Source: Streptomyces sp. 1222.5
GTDB lineage: Bacteria > Actinomycetota > Actinomycetes > Streptomycetales > Streptomycetaceae
DNA length: 64,000 nt
Assembly: GCF_900105245.1 (NCBI RefSeq)
Contig: NZ_FNSZ01000001.1
Location: 4,588,001-4,652,000 of the forward strand
Direction: 5' to 3'
In this document: piece after piece, positions 7,970 to 14,731 of the stretch
Numbering within the stretch: the first letter of the stretch is position 1
How the letters are laid out: each line of letters opens with the position of its first letter
Translations under genes and position numbers: made by a program
Notes under the pieces: model-generated
Told to the model about the DNA's origin: nothing
Seen by the model: the letters and a program-made list of their open reading frames with translations, nothing else
Databases searched by the model: none

Positions 7970-8063
7970 TTCCCCGCCTCCCCGAAGGGGTGTTTTCGCT
8001 GATCAGTGCGGGGGAGGCGGGTCGGGGAGGGGGTTGGGGAGTTCTCCCCGCCTCCCCGACCCG
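7970..8063. promoter_or_regulatory. nested palindromes downstream of tra: candidate transfer locus (clt) or terminator
   Basis: Outer perfect 13-bp arms CGGGTCGGGGAGG (8018-8030) and its complement (8051-8063) enclose a smaller perfect hairpin GGGGAG-TT-CTCCCC (8036-8049). An overlapping alternative pairs CCCGCCTCCCC near 7972 with GGGGAGGCGGG near 8012. One GACCCGGA octamer (8058-8065), the TraB recognition motif known from pSVH1, is included. The stretch lies between tra and the Spd-like gene, where clt loci are often found. Confidence 0.45.
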
Positions 8064-8081
8064 GAGCGGGGCGCTTCCCCG

Positions 8082-10202
8082 TCATTCGCTGGTGGAAGCG
8101 GAACCCTCGTCGTCGCGGTGGGCGAGGGCGCGCACGACGTGGTCGCGGTGGACGGACATGCGGCCGTGGGACTTCTTCGGCTCCTCGCCGTGTGCTTCGA
8201 GCACCCGCTTTAGATCGGCGAACGTCCACCGGCTGTAGGCGTCCGCGTTCAGCGCCGCCAGCGCGCGGAGCACATCCTGAGTGAGCAGGCGGGGCTTGTC
8301 GCCCATCGCGGCGAGGATGTCGGCGAGCGGGTCACGCTCTTCACTCTCGGATGCGATGGCGTGCAGGGTGGTGACCTCACCGCGCAGGGCCTTGGCCCGC
8401 GCGGCGATGGCTTCGGCTGCGTCGTCGTCGATGAAGTGCGTGCGGACGGTGATGGATGACTGGCCCTTGGGGATGTCGATGCCGTCGGAGGCGACCACGA
8501 GGGTGCCCTTGTCCAGGCCCGGGCGGAGCAGGTGGGGTGCGGCGCCGCCGTTGACGGCCTTGTCGCCGAGCGCCATGCGGGACTGGGACTCGGTGCCCAG
8601 GGCGAGGGATGCGCGGGTGTGGGCGCCCTCGCGGACCAGCTTGGGAAGGTTCTGGTCGGTGGGGTCCTGGGTGCCCTGCCACAGCAGCACGTTGACGGCC
8701 CGTCCCTGGTTGTGGATCTTCCGGCAGGCCATGAAGTAGCGCGAGGTTTGGCTACTGCCGCCGTAGGGGCGCTTCTCCTCGTCCTTGACCGGGCACATGA
8801 ACGCCACCTGTGCCTCGTCCACCAGCAGGATCAGCGGCGGGAACTCGGTGCCGGCCGGGGCCTGCAGACGCCGGTTCATCTCCGCCACGCCGCCCTCGAC
8901 CATCTCGGTCGCCTGGATGACGTGGTCGTCGGTCGGGCCCTGGATGAGCACTGTGGCCAAGCCCTTGAACATGGCCCAGTCACCGACGCCCTTGAGGTCG
9001 GCGATGTGGAATTCCACGGTGCGGTCCAGCGCGAGCCACAGGGCGTAGGCGCGTAGGGCGGCGGTCTTGCCTTGGTTGGACATGCCGGTGATCAGCACCA
9101 TCCGCTGGAAGGGGCTCAGCATTGCCGCGTCGCCGCGCAGGTCCTGGCCCCACGGGGCGCGGCCCTTGGCGTAGTCGGCGGTCATCGTCTCGTCGGTGAC
9201 CAGCGGGGACGGGCCGATCGGCTCGTCCAGCGCACCCGAGTCGGCGATCCACAGGCGCACGGTGCGGGCGGCCGGCGGGATGGTGATGAACAGCTCGTGT
9301 TCATGCCGGGACAGGTTCTCGGCGAGCTTGCGCCGCTTGCTCTGCACCTCGACGGTCGACACCCCCGACGGCAGGGTCACATCGACTTCCACCCCGCATC
9401 CGGCGATCACGATCGGGGACAACATCGACGCACCTCCGTCGCCCATGTCCGTGATCGCCTTGCGCAACGCCGGGATACCGAGGTCGCGCAGCGCTTTGAC
9501 CACGATCGACGGGGTAATCGGCTCCCCCTCGCCCGTGCGGACGTTGGGCGGCAGGGCCCACTGGGGTGCGGCTTTCTGGTGGGCGCCGACCGACCACAGC
9601 GCGAGCAGGGCGAGGAACGGCCCGAGCGTGATTGCTGGGCCCCACACCACCTGCACGATGGTGATCATCAGATTGATGAACTCGACCACCGCCATCAGCG
9701 GCGTGACCACATCGGAGGCGTCCTTCGTGGCTACGGCCATGGCGATCCCGAGAAGGACCAGGCCGCCAATGCCCATGCCGACGCTGATGCCGGCCCCTTT
9801 GGCCACGTCCAGCGGGGAGTGGAGCAGGTCCATGCGGCGGCGGTGGCGCGCCTCGCGGAAGCGCTGCCCGCGCTCCTCCCACTCGGCCGCCGCGTCGAAG
9901 TTCCCCGCGGCTTCGGCGGTGCGCATGTAGCGCTCGTAGCGGGCGGCCGTGCGGCCGTCCCACGCCCGACGGCCCACGATCCGCGCGCCACCGGCGACGT
10001 ACAGGCTGTGCCGGGCCACGGCGCGGGCGGCCGTGCGGGTGTTCTCGTGCGTGACGGCCGTCTTGATGGCGCGTCCGGAGCGCACCCACAGCGGGACGGA
10101 CGGTGCGGTGGGCGGGTCGGGGACCACGGTCAACGTGGTCACGGTCGCAGTGGCGGCGGGCGGGTCGGTGTTCTTGTGCAGGTGAACGACGTTGTCACCC
10201 AT
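8082..10202 (-). CDS. tra: FtsK/SpoIIIE-type conjugative DNA translocase (TraB/TraSA)
   Basis: This 706-residue protein is the single motor that transfers double-stranded element DNA between hyphae. It has an N-terminal cytoplasmic arm with a basic coiled region (80-125), two or three membrane helices (about 137-158 and 165-205) and a motor domain. Walker A is GMSNQGKT (373-380), a noncanonical loop seen in TraB proteins, and Walker B is LILLVDEAQ (457-465). The last 90 residues form a winged-helix module (TFADLKRVLEAHGEE, SVHRDHVVRALAHR), the expected recogniser of short repeated DNA motifs at the transfer locus. The KorSA-type repressor of the element would be expected to hold it off. Confidence 0.93.
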   Translation of the reverse strand: MGDNVVHLHKNTDPPAATATVTTLTVVPDPPTAPSVPLWVRSGRAIKTAVTHENTRTAARAVARHSLYVAGGARIVGRRAWDGRTAARYERYMRTAEAAGNFDAAAEWEERGQRFREARHRRRMDLLHSPLDVAKGAGISVGMGIGGLVLLGIAMAVATKDASDVVTPLMAVVEFINLMITIVQVVWGPAITLGPFLALLALWSVGAHQKAAPQWALPPNVRTGEGEPITPSIVVKALRDLGIPALRKAITDMGDGGASMLSPIVIAGCGVEVDVTLPSGVSTVEVQSKRRKLAENLSRHEHELFITIPPAARTVRLWIADSGALDEPIGPSPLVTDETMTADYAKGRAPWGQDLRGDAAMLSPFQRMVLITGMSNQGKTAALRAYALWLALDRTVEFHIADLKGVGDWAMFKGLATVLIQGPTDDHVIQATEMVEGGVAEMNRRLQAPAGTEFPPLILLVDEAQVAFMCPVKDEEKRPYGGSSQTSRYFMACRKIHNQGRAVNVLLWQGTQDPTDQNLPKLVREGAHTRASLALGTESQSRMALGDKAVNGGAAPHLLRPGLDKGTLVVASDGIDIPKGQSSITVRTHFIDDDAAEAIAARAKALRGEVTTLHAIASESEERDPLADILAAMGDKPRLLTQDVLRALAALNADAYSRWTFADLKRVLEAHGEEPKKSHGRMSVHRDHVVRALAHRDDEGSASTSE

Positions 10203-10255
10203 GATGGGAGAACTCCTGACTGCCCCTCGCGGGGCGGAACGCTGGAGGGAGTGCC

Positions 10256-10290
10256 GGGGTGGCCGGGTCCGTGGCAGGGACGGCCACCCC
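10256..10290 (-). terminator. hairpin upstream of tra
   Basis: Perfect 9-bp outer arms (GGGGTGGCC) with additional inner pairing GTCC/GGAC lie 54 bases before the tra start. They are inside the leftward operon, so this may set the amount of translocase mRNA or its processing. Confidence 0.45.
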
Positions 10291-10334
10291 GAGCAGATGA
10301 GGCGTGCAGACGGGGCGTCACGCGGCGGGCGTGG

Positions 10335-10511
10335 TCACCACCACCGCGAGGGCTTCTTGGGGACGATGTGCGGGTGGCCGTTGCGCATGTGGTCGACGCA
10401 CTCGGGGCAGTCCTCGCGAGGCTTCAACCGGCGGTGGATGCTCTTGTCGTGGGCGTGCTGCCAGCACTGCGGGCACTGGCCCGGAGGCGTCTCGGGAGCG
10501 CTCACGGTCAC
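10335..10511 (-). CDS. small zinc-ribbon-like AICE protein
   Basis: This 58-residue protein has two CXXC pairs, CPQC and CPEC, with His residues between and after them. It is a likely single zinc-binding knuckle. The GTG at 10511 overlaps the upstream stop (GTGA). It ends PKKPSRWW, echoing the KKSSGWW tail of its upstream neighbour. The function is unknown; such small proteins are common between spdB and tra in these elements. Confidence 0.65.
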   Translation of the reverse strand: MTVSAPETPPGQCPQCWQHAHDKSIHRRLKPREDCPECVDHMRNGHPHIVPKKPSRWW

Positions 10512-10825
10512 CACCAGCCGGAGGACTTCTTCGCGGCCTTGGCCTTGGCGGCGTCGTTCACGATGCGGACCCGCTCGGCCTGCAGCGCGGCGATCTCCGC
10601 CACCAGGCGGGTCTCTGCCGACTGCCATGCGGTGTCGATCTTCCGCTCAGCGCGGTCAGGGCTGTTGCCCCGCGTAACGCGGTACGAGCCGGTCGCGAGG
10701 CCACCGAGGACGGCGCGGCGCTCGCGTCCGTCCAGCGGCCACATCTCGCGGTTGCGGACCGCGTCCAGCTTCCGAGTCGTTTGCTGGATCGCCTTGTCCA
10801 GGCGGCGGGTGTCGGGCTTGCCCAT
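10508..10825 (-). CDS. small charged coiled-coil AICE protein
   Basis: This 105-residue protein is rich in Arg, Ala and Glu. It has two helical segments (TRRLDKAIQQTTRKLDAVR and LVAEIAALQAERVRIVNDAAKAKAA) likely to form a coiled coil. ATG 10825 is preferred because AGGAG sits at a normal distance; a GTG three codons earlier overlaps that site. I do not recognise the family. It lies in the transfer operon between two other small proteins. Confidence 0.65.
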   Translation of the reverse strand: MGKPDTRRLDKAIQQTTRKLDAVRNREMWPLDGRERRAVLGGLATGSYRVTRGNSPDRAERKIDTAWQSAETRLVAEIAALQAERVRIVNDAAKAKAAKKSSGWW

Positions 10826-10826
10826 C

Positions 10827-11090
10827 TCAGGCACTCCTCGGGGTGTCGTCGGTGGACGGGGCGGGGGTGAGCTGGCCGGGCAGGAGGGTGATGGCCTGGG
10901 AGAGGTCGGCGGGGACGGTGCAGCCGCGCTCGCGCAGCCACGCGGCGATCAGTCGGTAGACCTGCTCTCGCGGGGCGCACAGCGGGACGGAGACCTGACC
11001 GGATGCCCAGGCGGGGCCGTGGCCGGGGACGGTGACCCACCCGAACCAGTGGTGCGTGATCTCGCAGTGAGCGGCGTTGGTGCTGTTCAC
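10827..11090 (-). CDS. small AICE protein, function unknown
   Basis: This 87-residue soluble protein starts at GTG 11090 with AGGAG seven bases upstream. Motifs visible are HHWFGWVTVPGHGPAWASGQVSVP and a helix REQVYRLIAAWLRERGC. It ends two bases before the next start, so translation is probably coupled. It is unrecognised, but its type recurs in Streptomyces conjugative elements near spdB. Confidence 0.65.
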   Translation of the reverse strand: MNSTNAAHCEITHHWFGWVTVPGHGPAWASGQVSVPLCAPREQVYRLIAAWLRERGCTVPADLSQAITLLPGQLTPAPSTDDTPRSA

Positions 11091-11118
11091 AGGTGAACTC
11101 CTGACGGTGAGCAGGGAT

Positions 11119-11457
11119 TCAGGCAGCGGCGTGCTCGGGGTAGGCGCAGGGCGCGCACTCGCCGAGTGAGGCGGGGATGACGTAGCCCGCATCGCGCCGG
11201 CACGTCGGGCAGATGCGGCGGGCGGTGTTGGCCTTGGTCAAAGCGGCCCACCGGGCCGGGGTCATGGGCCGTACAGGCTTGGCGAGGTCGACCCGGTACA
11301 GGTAGGCCACCAGCGGCCCGCGCCTACGACGCGGGCGTTCGAGCTGCGCGGCCACCGGCTGACCACCGGGGCGCAGACCGCGCGCCCGGAGTTGGCGGCG
11401 GGTGGCGTAGCCGTCCGGGGCCAGGCGCCACCGGAACACCGGCAGCGCCCCCATCAC
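11119..11457 (-). CDS. RRQRL-type zinc-binding small protein
   Basis: This 112-residue basic protein has the RRQLRARGLRPGGQPV motif (residues 20-35), close to the RRQRL motif that names this family. Cysteine pairs CPTC and CAPC flank GYVIPASLGE and are likely zinc ligands. Its start overlaps the spdB stop (ATGA). The family occurs on Streptomyces plasmids and AICEs. Its function is unknown, possibly nucleic-acid binding in transfer. Confidence 0.75.
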   Translation of the reverse strand: MMGALPVFRWRLAPDGYATRRQLRARGLRPGGQPVAAQLERPRRRRGPLVAYLYRVDLAKPVRPMTPARWAALTKANTARRICPTCRRDAGYVIPASLGECAPCAYPEHAAA

Positions 11458-12341
11458 GCGGCCCGCTCAGCGAGCAGTGCATCGCGCAGCTTGCGTGCAT
11501 TCACGGGTGAGGTGCGCAGGGCCCGGCGGATGCCCTCACCGGTGATCTGCGCGACCGGCCAGTCGGCGGTGAGTGTGCGGGCCTCGCTCATGAGTTGGTC
11601 CGCCGTGCGGCGGGTTCGGGGTGCCTTAGCGGCGTCCGGGACCCGGTATGTCGTACGACGCGGGCGGGTCGACTCGGCCGCCATCGACGGCCGTGCGATC
11701 GACCGCGTCGGGGCCTGCCCGACCGGCGTCGGGAGGACGGAAACGGGCTTGAGGACGGGGATCGACTTTCCCGCGTCGGCCGGGACCGGATCGGGCACCC
11801 GCACCACCGGTACGGCCACCGGGGCCGGGGCCGATTCCGGCAGGTCAGCCGTAGACCGAATCATCTCGGTCTTGGTGGATTCCTCCGCATTCGCGATCGG
11901 CGTCGGATCCAGGGCGGGGCGGTGGTCGAGCACCTTGGCGACCAGGTCGGAGCCGAAGTAGATCGACCCGACCGGAAGCGACGTGGCGAGTAGGACGAGC
12001 GCCCAGTTCGCCGGGTCCCAGTCAGCGAGCCGCCCCCACTCGACTCCACGGCCGTGCAGCGCCGGGACCAGGCCGTGCACGTAATTCAGGACCAGCGAGG
12101 CGCCGGTGTAGGTGCCCAGCACCTTGAGCGCGAACGAGCGGTCGCGGTCGACCAGGACGAGGGTGGCGACCAGGGCGAGCGCCATGAGTCCGTCGACCAC
12201 GAACGGGTACAGCGTCGCCGCTGTCCCGTCCGCGCCGACCGCGCCGGCGATGTCCCGCAGCGCGTTCCACGAGACGCGGAACGCCATACCGACCACCGCG
12301 ACTAGCGCGAGGACCAGCGCGATGCGTCCCTTGCGGTTCAC
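11454..12341 (-). CDS. spdB: SpdB-like DUF2637 membrane protein
   Basis: This 295-residue protein has four membrane helices in its first half (about residues 6-24, 43-63, 71-92 and 115-133) with the DUF2637 signature RVSWNALRD just after the first. The C-terminal half is a Pro-rich linker followed by a helix-turn-helix-like end (VAQITGEGIRRALRTSPVNARKLRDAL), consistent with DNA binding. SpdB-type proteins work with the translocase in intramycelial plasmid spreading. GTG 12341 overlaps the upstream stop (GTGA). Confidence in the family is good; the precise mechanism is inferred. Confidence 0.82.
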   Translation of the reverse strand: MNRKGRIALVLALVAVVGMAFRVSWNALRDIAGAVGADGTAATLYPFVVDGLMALALVATLVLVDRDRSFALKVLGTYTGASLVLNYVHGLVPALHGRGVEWGRLADWDPANWALVLLATSLPVGSIYFGSDLVAKVLDHRPALDPTPIANAEESTKTEMIRSTADLPESAPAPVAVPVVRVPDPVPADAGKSIPVLKPVSVLPTPVGQAPTRSIARPSMAAESTRPRRTTYRVPDAAKAPRTRRTADQLMSEARTLTADWPVAQITGEGIRRALRTSPVNARKLRDALLAERAA

Positions 12342-12607
12342 GCCGCGCCGCCCGGCACGATCACCGTAACCGCGCGGTTGGCCAGTGCGGCCCGTTCCGC
12401 GAGCACCCGGGCCAGGGCCCGGCGGATGCGGCGGGCGTCCAGCTCGGACGGGGTGCGGTCCAGCGTGGTGATTTGCGCGTCGAGCAGGTCGACTTCCGCC
12501 AGGATCAGCGGCATCTCGTGCTCGATCGCGTCCAGCTCCGCGGCCGACGGCTCGCCGTCGAAAGGCGTCTGCGTAACGAGGCTCTGAAGTGCAGCGATGG
12601 ACTTCAT
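12338..12607 (-). CDS. DUF6284-like small protein, first gene of the leftward AICE operon
   Basis: This 89-residue helical protein carries a conserved-looking core AELDAIEHEMPLILAEVDLLDAQI followed by LDARRIRRALARVLAERAAL. It resembles the DUF6284 group found directly upstream of spdB in Streptomyces elements (family name from memory). ATG 12607 follows GAAGGA. It is the first gene after the leader with two hairpins. Confidence 0.7.
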   Translation of the reverse strand: MKSIAALQSLVTQTPFDGEPSAAELDAIEHEMPLILAEVDLLDAQITTLDRTPSELDARRIRRALARVLAERAALANRAVTVIVPGGAA

Positions 12608-12642
12608 TGGGTGTGTTCCTTCCCGAGAGGAACGGCCCGAAC

Positions 12643-12728
12643 GAGGTCCCGGAGTTGCACCTCCGGGACCTCTTGCCGTTTGGAACCATCCGGCTCCCCT
12701 CAGCGCTGCACGTGCGAGACGTGCAGCG
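12643..12728 (-). promoter_or_regulatory. leader of the AICE transfer operon with two perfect hairpins
   Basis: Two stable hairpins lie in the 5' leader of the leftward operon: GAGGTCCCGGAG arms of 12 bp with a 6-nt loop (12643-12672), and CGCTGCACGT arms of 10 bp with a 5-nt loop (12704-12728). The rest of the 441-bp gap 12608-13048 holds the divergent promoters and repeats listed next. The hairpins could be terminators or attenuators that keep transfer genes silent. Confidence 0.5.
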
Positions 12729-12910
12729 GAGGCAACCGGCCGCAGCGATGAGCTGCGGAAAGGTCGATAAATGCGCGGACCTTCCCCGCGCTGCCCGCCT
12801 TCTTGTCCTGAGGACAGGCGGTAGATCCTCGGTCCACTGTTCAGTTCTCAAGCGATCGGCACTCCCTTCGTACTCACCCCCGCCTGAGCTGGGGCTTTCC
12901 TCTGGTGCAC

Positions 12911-13030
12911 CTGTACGGCAGAACCGTACGTGACACCCCGTACGACTTGTCTGGAGGAGTGCCTGGGCAAGAGATTGCATGAGATGTGCTTGGAGAGTCA
13001 AGCCCCCTGGTCTAACTTGTACGGAGGAGT
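12911..13030. promoter_or_regulatory. candidate KorSA operator repeats in the divergent promoter region
   Basis: ACTTGT-NN-GGAGGAGT occurs at 12945-12960 and 13015-13030. CGTACG palindromes occur at 12925-12930 and 12939-12944, plus a GTACGG at 12913. They lie between the leftward transfer operon and the rightward repressor gene, where GntR-family KorSA proteins bind to repress both. Confidence 0.45.
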
Positions 13031-13048
13031 CGGAGTAGAGGGGTTGCC

Positions 13049-13825
13049 TTGGCAGTACGGCGCGGCATGACGAAGTCGCAGGAGATCGCCTACGACCTGC
13101 GCGAACAGATCCAGTCCGGCAGGTTGGCGCCGGGTGAGGCTCTGCCCAGTGAGTCCAAGATGATGAGTCAGTACGGCTACAGCCGCGAGACCATCCGAGC
13201 GGGCGTACGCAGCCTCATCGAGGAAGGCTTGGTCGTCACTGGTCAAGGGCAGGGCAAGTACGTCCGAGAGGACTACCCGCCTGTTGTCTGGAACTGGACG
13301 ACCCTAGAGAGCCGGAGCCGCCATGCCAACGCGGTGGAAGGTCGGACAGCCGGCGACCAATGGGCAAGTGCAATTGCGGAGAACGGCAACGCTCCCCGCC
13401 AGGAAATCTCGGTGTCCATCGTCGTACCCCCACCGCACGTCCGAGAGCGTCTGCGGCTTGCCGCTGACGGATTGGCTGTAGCGCGCAAGCGAGTCCGCTA
13501 CATAGACAACCGGCCATATGCGCTTGCCGACTCGTACTTCCCTCAGGAACTCGTGGTCGGCACACCGCTAATGGAGCCGCGAGACGTCTCGGCACCCGGC
13601 GGCATCCTCGCGTCCGTGGGTCTCGTGCAGCACAAGTACGTAGACGAAATCTCAGTCCGCATGCCAAGTCATCAAGAGGCAGAACTACTTGGGCTTCCTG
13701 CGGCTACCCCTGTAGCAGAGCACACTCGAACGGGCTACGACGCGGAGGGTCGTCCCCTCCGATGCATGGTCACCATCCTCCCAGGAGACAGGCACAAGAT
13801 CCTCTATGAAGTCAGCACGGACTGA
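13049..13825 (+). CDS. GntR/UTRA-family repressor (KorSA-like)
   Basis: This 258-residue regulator has a GntR winged helix (residues 8-75; YDLREQIQSGRLAPGEALPSES and YSRETIRAGVRSL) and a UTRA effector-binding domain (about 100-250). On AICEs this class (KorSA of pSAM2) represses its own gene, replication and transfer, and keeps the element integrated. It starts at TTG 13049 after GAGGGG; a later ATG at 13067 lacks a ribosome site. The next gene starts 20 bases inside its end. Confidence 0.88.
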   Translation: MAVRRGMTKSQEIAYDLREQIQSGRLAPGEALPSESKMMSQYGYSRETIRAGVRSLIEEGLVVTGQGQGKYVREDYPPVVWNWTTLESRSRHANAVEGRTAGDQWASAIAENGNAPRQEISVSIVVPPPHVRERLRLAADGLAVARKRVRYIDNRPYALADSYFPQELVVGTPLMEPRDVSAPGGILASVGLVQHKYVDEISVRMPSHQEAELLGLPAATPVAEHTRTGYDAEGRPLRCMVTILPGDRHKILYEVSTD

Positions 13826-14453
13826 GTACCTCCGTCCTGCAGCGGCGGCGGATGTACCCGCACTCTTGGCCCTGCGGACGGAGGCCGAAGGATGGCTACG
13901 CGCCAAGGGGACAGACCAGTGGAGCGATCCTGAGACTGGGGAGCGCGCGATCTCAAAGTGGCGCGCGAGCATAGACGAGGGACGAGCGTGGGTCGTCATT
14001 GGCGAACGTGATCAGGTGCTCGCCACTGTCAGCCGTGGGCCCGTTGATCGTGACTTCTGGACGGACGCCGACCGTCCCGAAGCGGCGCTCTACCTCTACA
14101 AGCTGATCGTTGCGCGTGAGGCGTCCGGTCGGCACCTTGGGACCCGTCTTGTCGACTGGATGTCTCGCCTAGCCGCCCTGGAGGGGCGGACCTGGGTACG
14201 CATCGACACATGGCGGACGAACACTGGGCTGCATGCCTACTACGAGCGGTTGGGCTTCCAGCATGTGCGTACGGAGACGCCGTCCCACCGGCGTTCCGGG
14301 TGGCTCGCTCAACGGCCGGCGGGCGTGCTGACTCTGCCGGGCGATCTCTTGCCTGTTGGTCCCCACGAGCAGGGGCACGGAGACGTACCCCGCCAGCGGG
14401 CACAGGCAGACACTGACAAAGGCATGACCAGTGGAAACGGGACTGCGGTCTGA
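13806..14453 (+). CDS. GNAT N-acetyltransferase carried by the AICE
   Basis: This 215-residue GNAT-fold protein has a core region LYLYKLIVAREASGRHLGTRLVDW (acetyl-CoA pyrophosphate loop in the form R-x-x-G-x-x-L/G) and the downstream NTGLHAYYERLGFQHV motif typical of the fold. The substrate is unknown. It overlaps the repressor gene by 20 bases and is therefore co-expressed with it. The C-terminal 50 residues (after about 165) are poorly conserved-looking and reach toward attR, so they may be element-specific. It could be cargo that benefits the host or a modifier of an element protein. Confidence 0.8.
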   Translation: MKSARTEYLRPAAAADVPALLALRTEAEGWLRAKGTDQWSDPETGERAISKWRASIDEGRAWVVIGERDQVLATVSRGPVDRDFWTDADRPEAALYLYKLIVAREASGRHLGTRLVDWMSRLAALEGRTWVRIDTWRTNTGLHAYYERLGFQHVRTETPSHRRSGWLAQRPAGVLTLPGDLLPVGPHEQGHGDVPRQRAQADTDKGMTSGNGTAV

Positions 14454-14473
14454 CATCAACTCCTGACATCAAC
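14451..14473 (+). repeat. putative integrase arm-type sites, right pair
   Basis: TGACATCAAC at 14451-14460 and 14464-14473, 13 bp start to start, in the same orientation as the left pair. In the circular form this pair would lie about 104 bp before the att core and the left pair about 38 bp after it. Confidence 0.6.
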
Positions 14474-14577
14474 ACCTGCGTACGTCGGCATACATCTAGG
14501 GACCAACGCCGAGCGTAGGGCGCGGATGACGAGGCTTCGTAACTGGTCGGTGGTCCGCGAATTCAGGGTTGACGCGC

Positions 14578-14621
14578 CTACGGATCAGAAGGTTGCAGGT
14601 TCGAATCCTGCCGAGTGCACA
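14578..14621 (+). repeat. attachment site core, right copy (tRNA-Arg 3' remnant)
   Basis: Identical to 3027-3070. It carries only the 3' 41 bases of the tRNA, has no 5' half and cannot be a functional tRNA. Confidence 0.95.
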
Positions 14622-14628
14622 ACAGACC

Positions 14629-14660
14629 AGAGGCCCTGCGGATCACTCCGCAGGGCCTCT
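14629..14660. terminator. hairpin just outside the right AICE end
   Basis: Perfect 14-bp arms AGAGGCCCTGCGGA around loop TCAC. It is probably the original chromosomal terminator of the tRNA-Arg gene, displaced by the insertion. Confidence 0.7.
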
Positions 14661-14731
14661 AGCTTTTGAGCCTTTTCAGCCCCGAGGGCCGAACGCTGTC
14701 GGGCGAGACGGAAACCGAGTCGCCCCGGTGG

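Larger units (their letters stand above)
3027..14621. mobile_element. actinomycete integrative and conjugative element (AICE) in tRNA-Arg(ACG)
   Basis: The element is bounded by a perfect 44-bp direct repeat (3027-3070 and 14578-14621), so the excised circle would be 11,551 bp. It has the full AICE toolkit: tyrosine integrase and excisionase next to one att site, a primase-polymerase and a DUF3631-type ATPase for rolling or theta-like replication, a single FtsK/TraB-type DNA translocase for double-stranded DNA transfer, Spd-like spread proteins and a KorSA-like GntR repressor. All of these genes appear intact. Twelve genes read leftward as one block with many start/stop overlaps, and two read rightward. 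The primase-polymerase type of replication gene distinguishes it from RepSA-type elements such as pSAM2. Confidence 0.92.

Noticed and set aside
14578..14621. A second tRNA-Arg gene at the right end of the AICE
   Set aside because: Only the 3' 41 bases are present; the D-arm and 5' acceptor strand are absent. It is the att duplicate.
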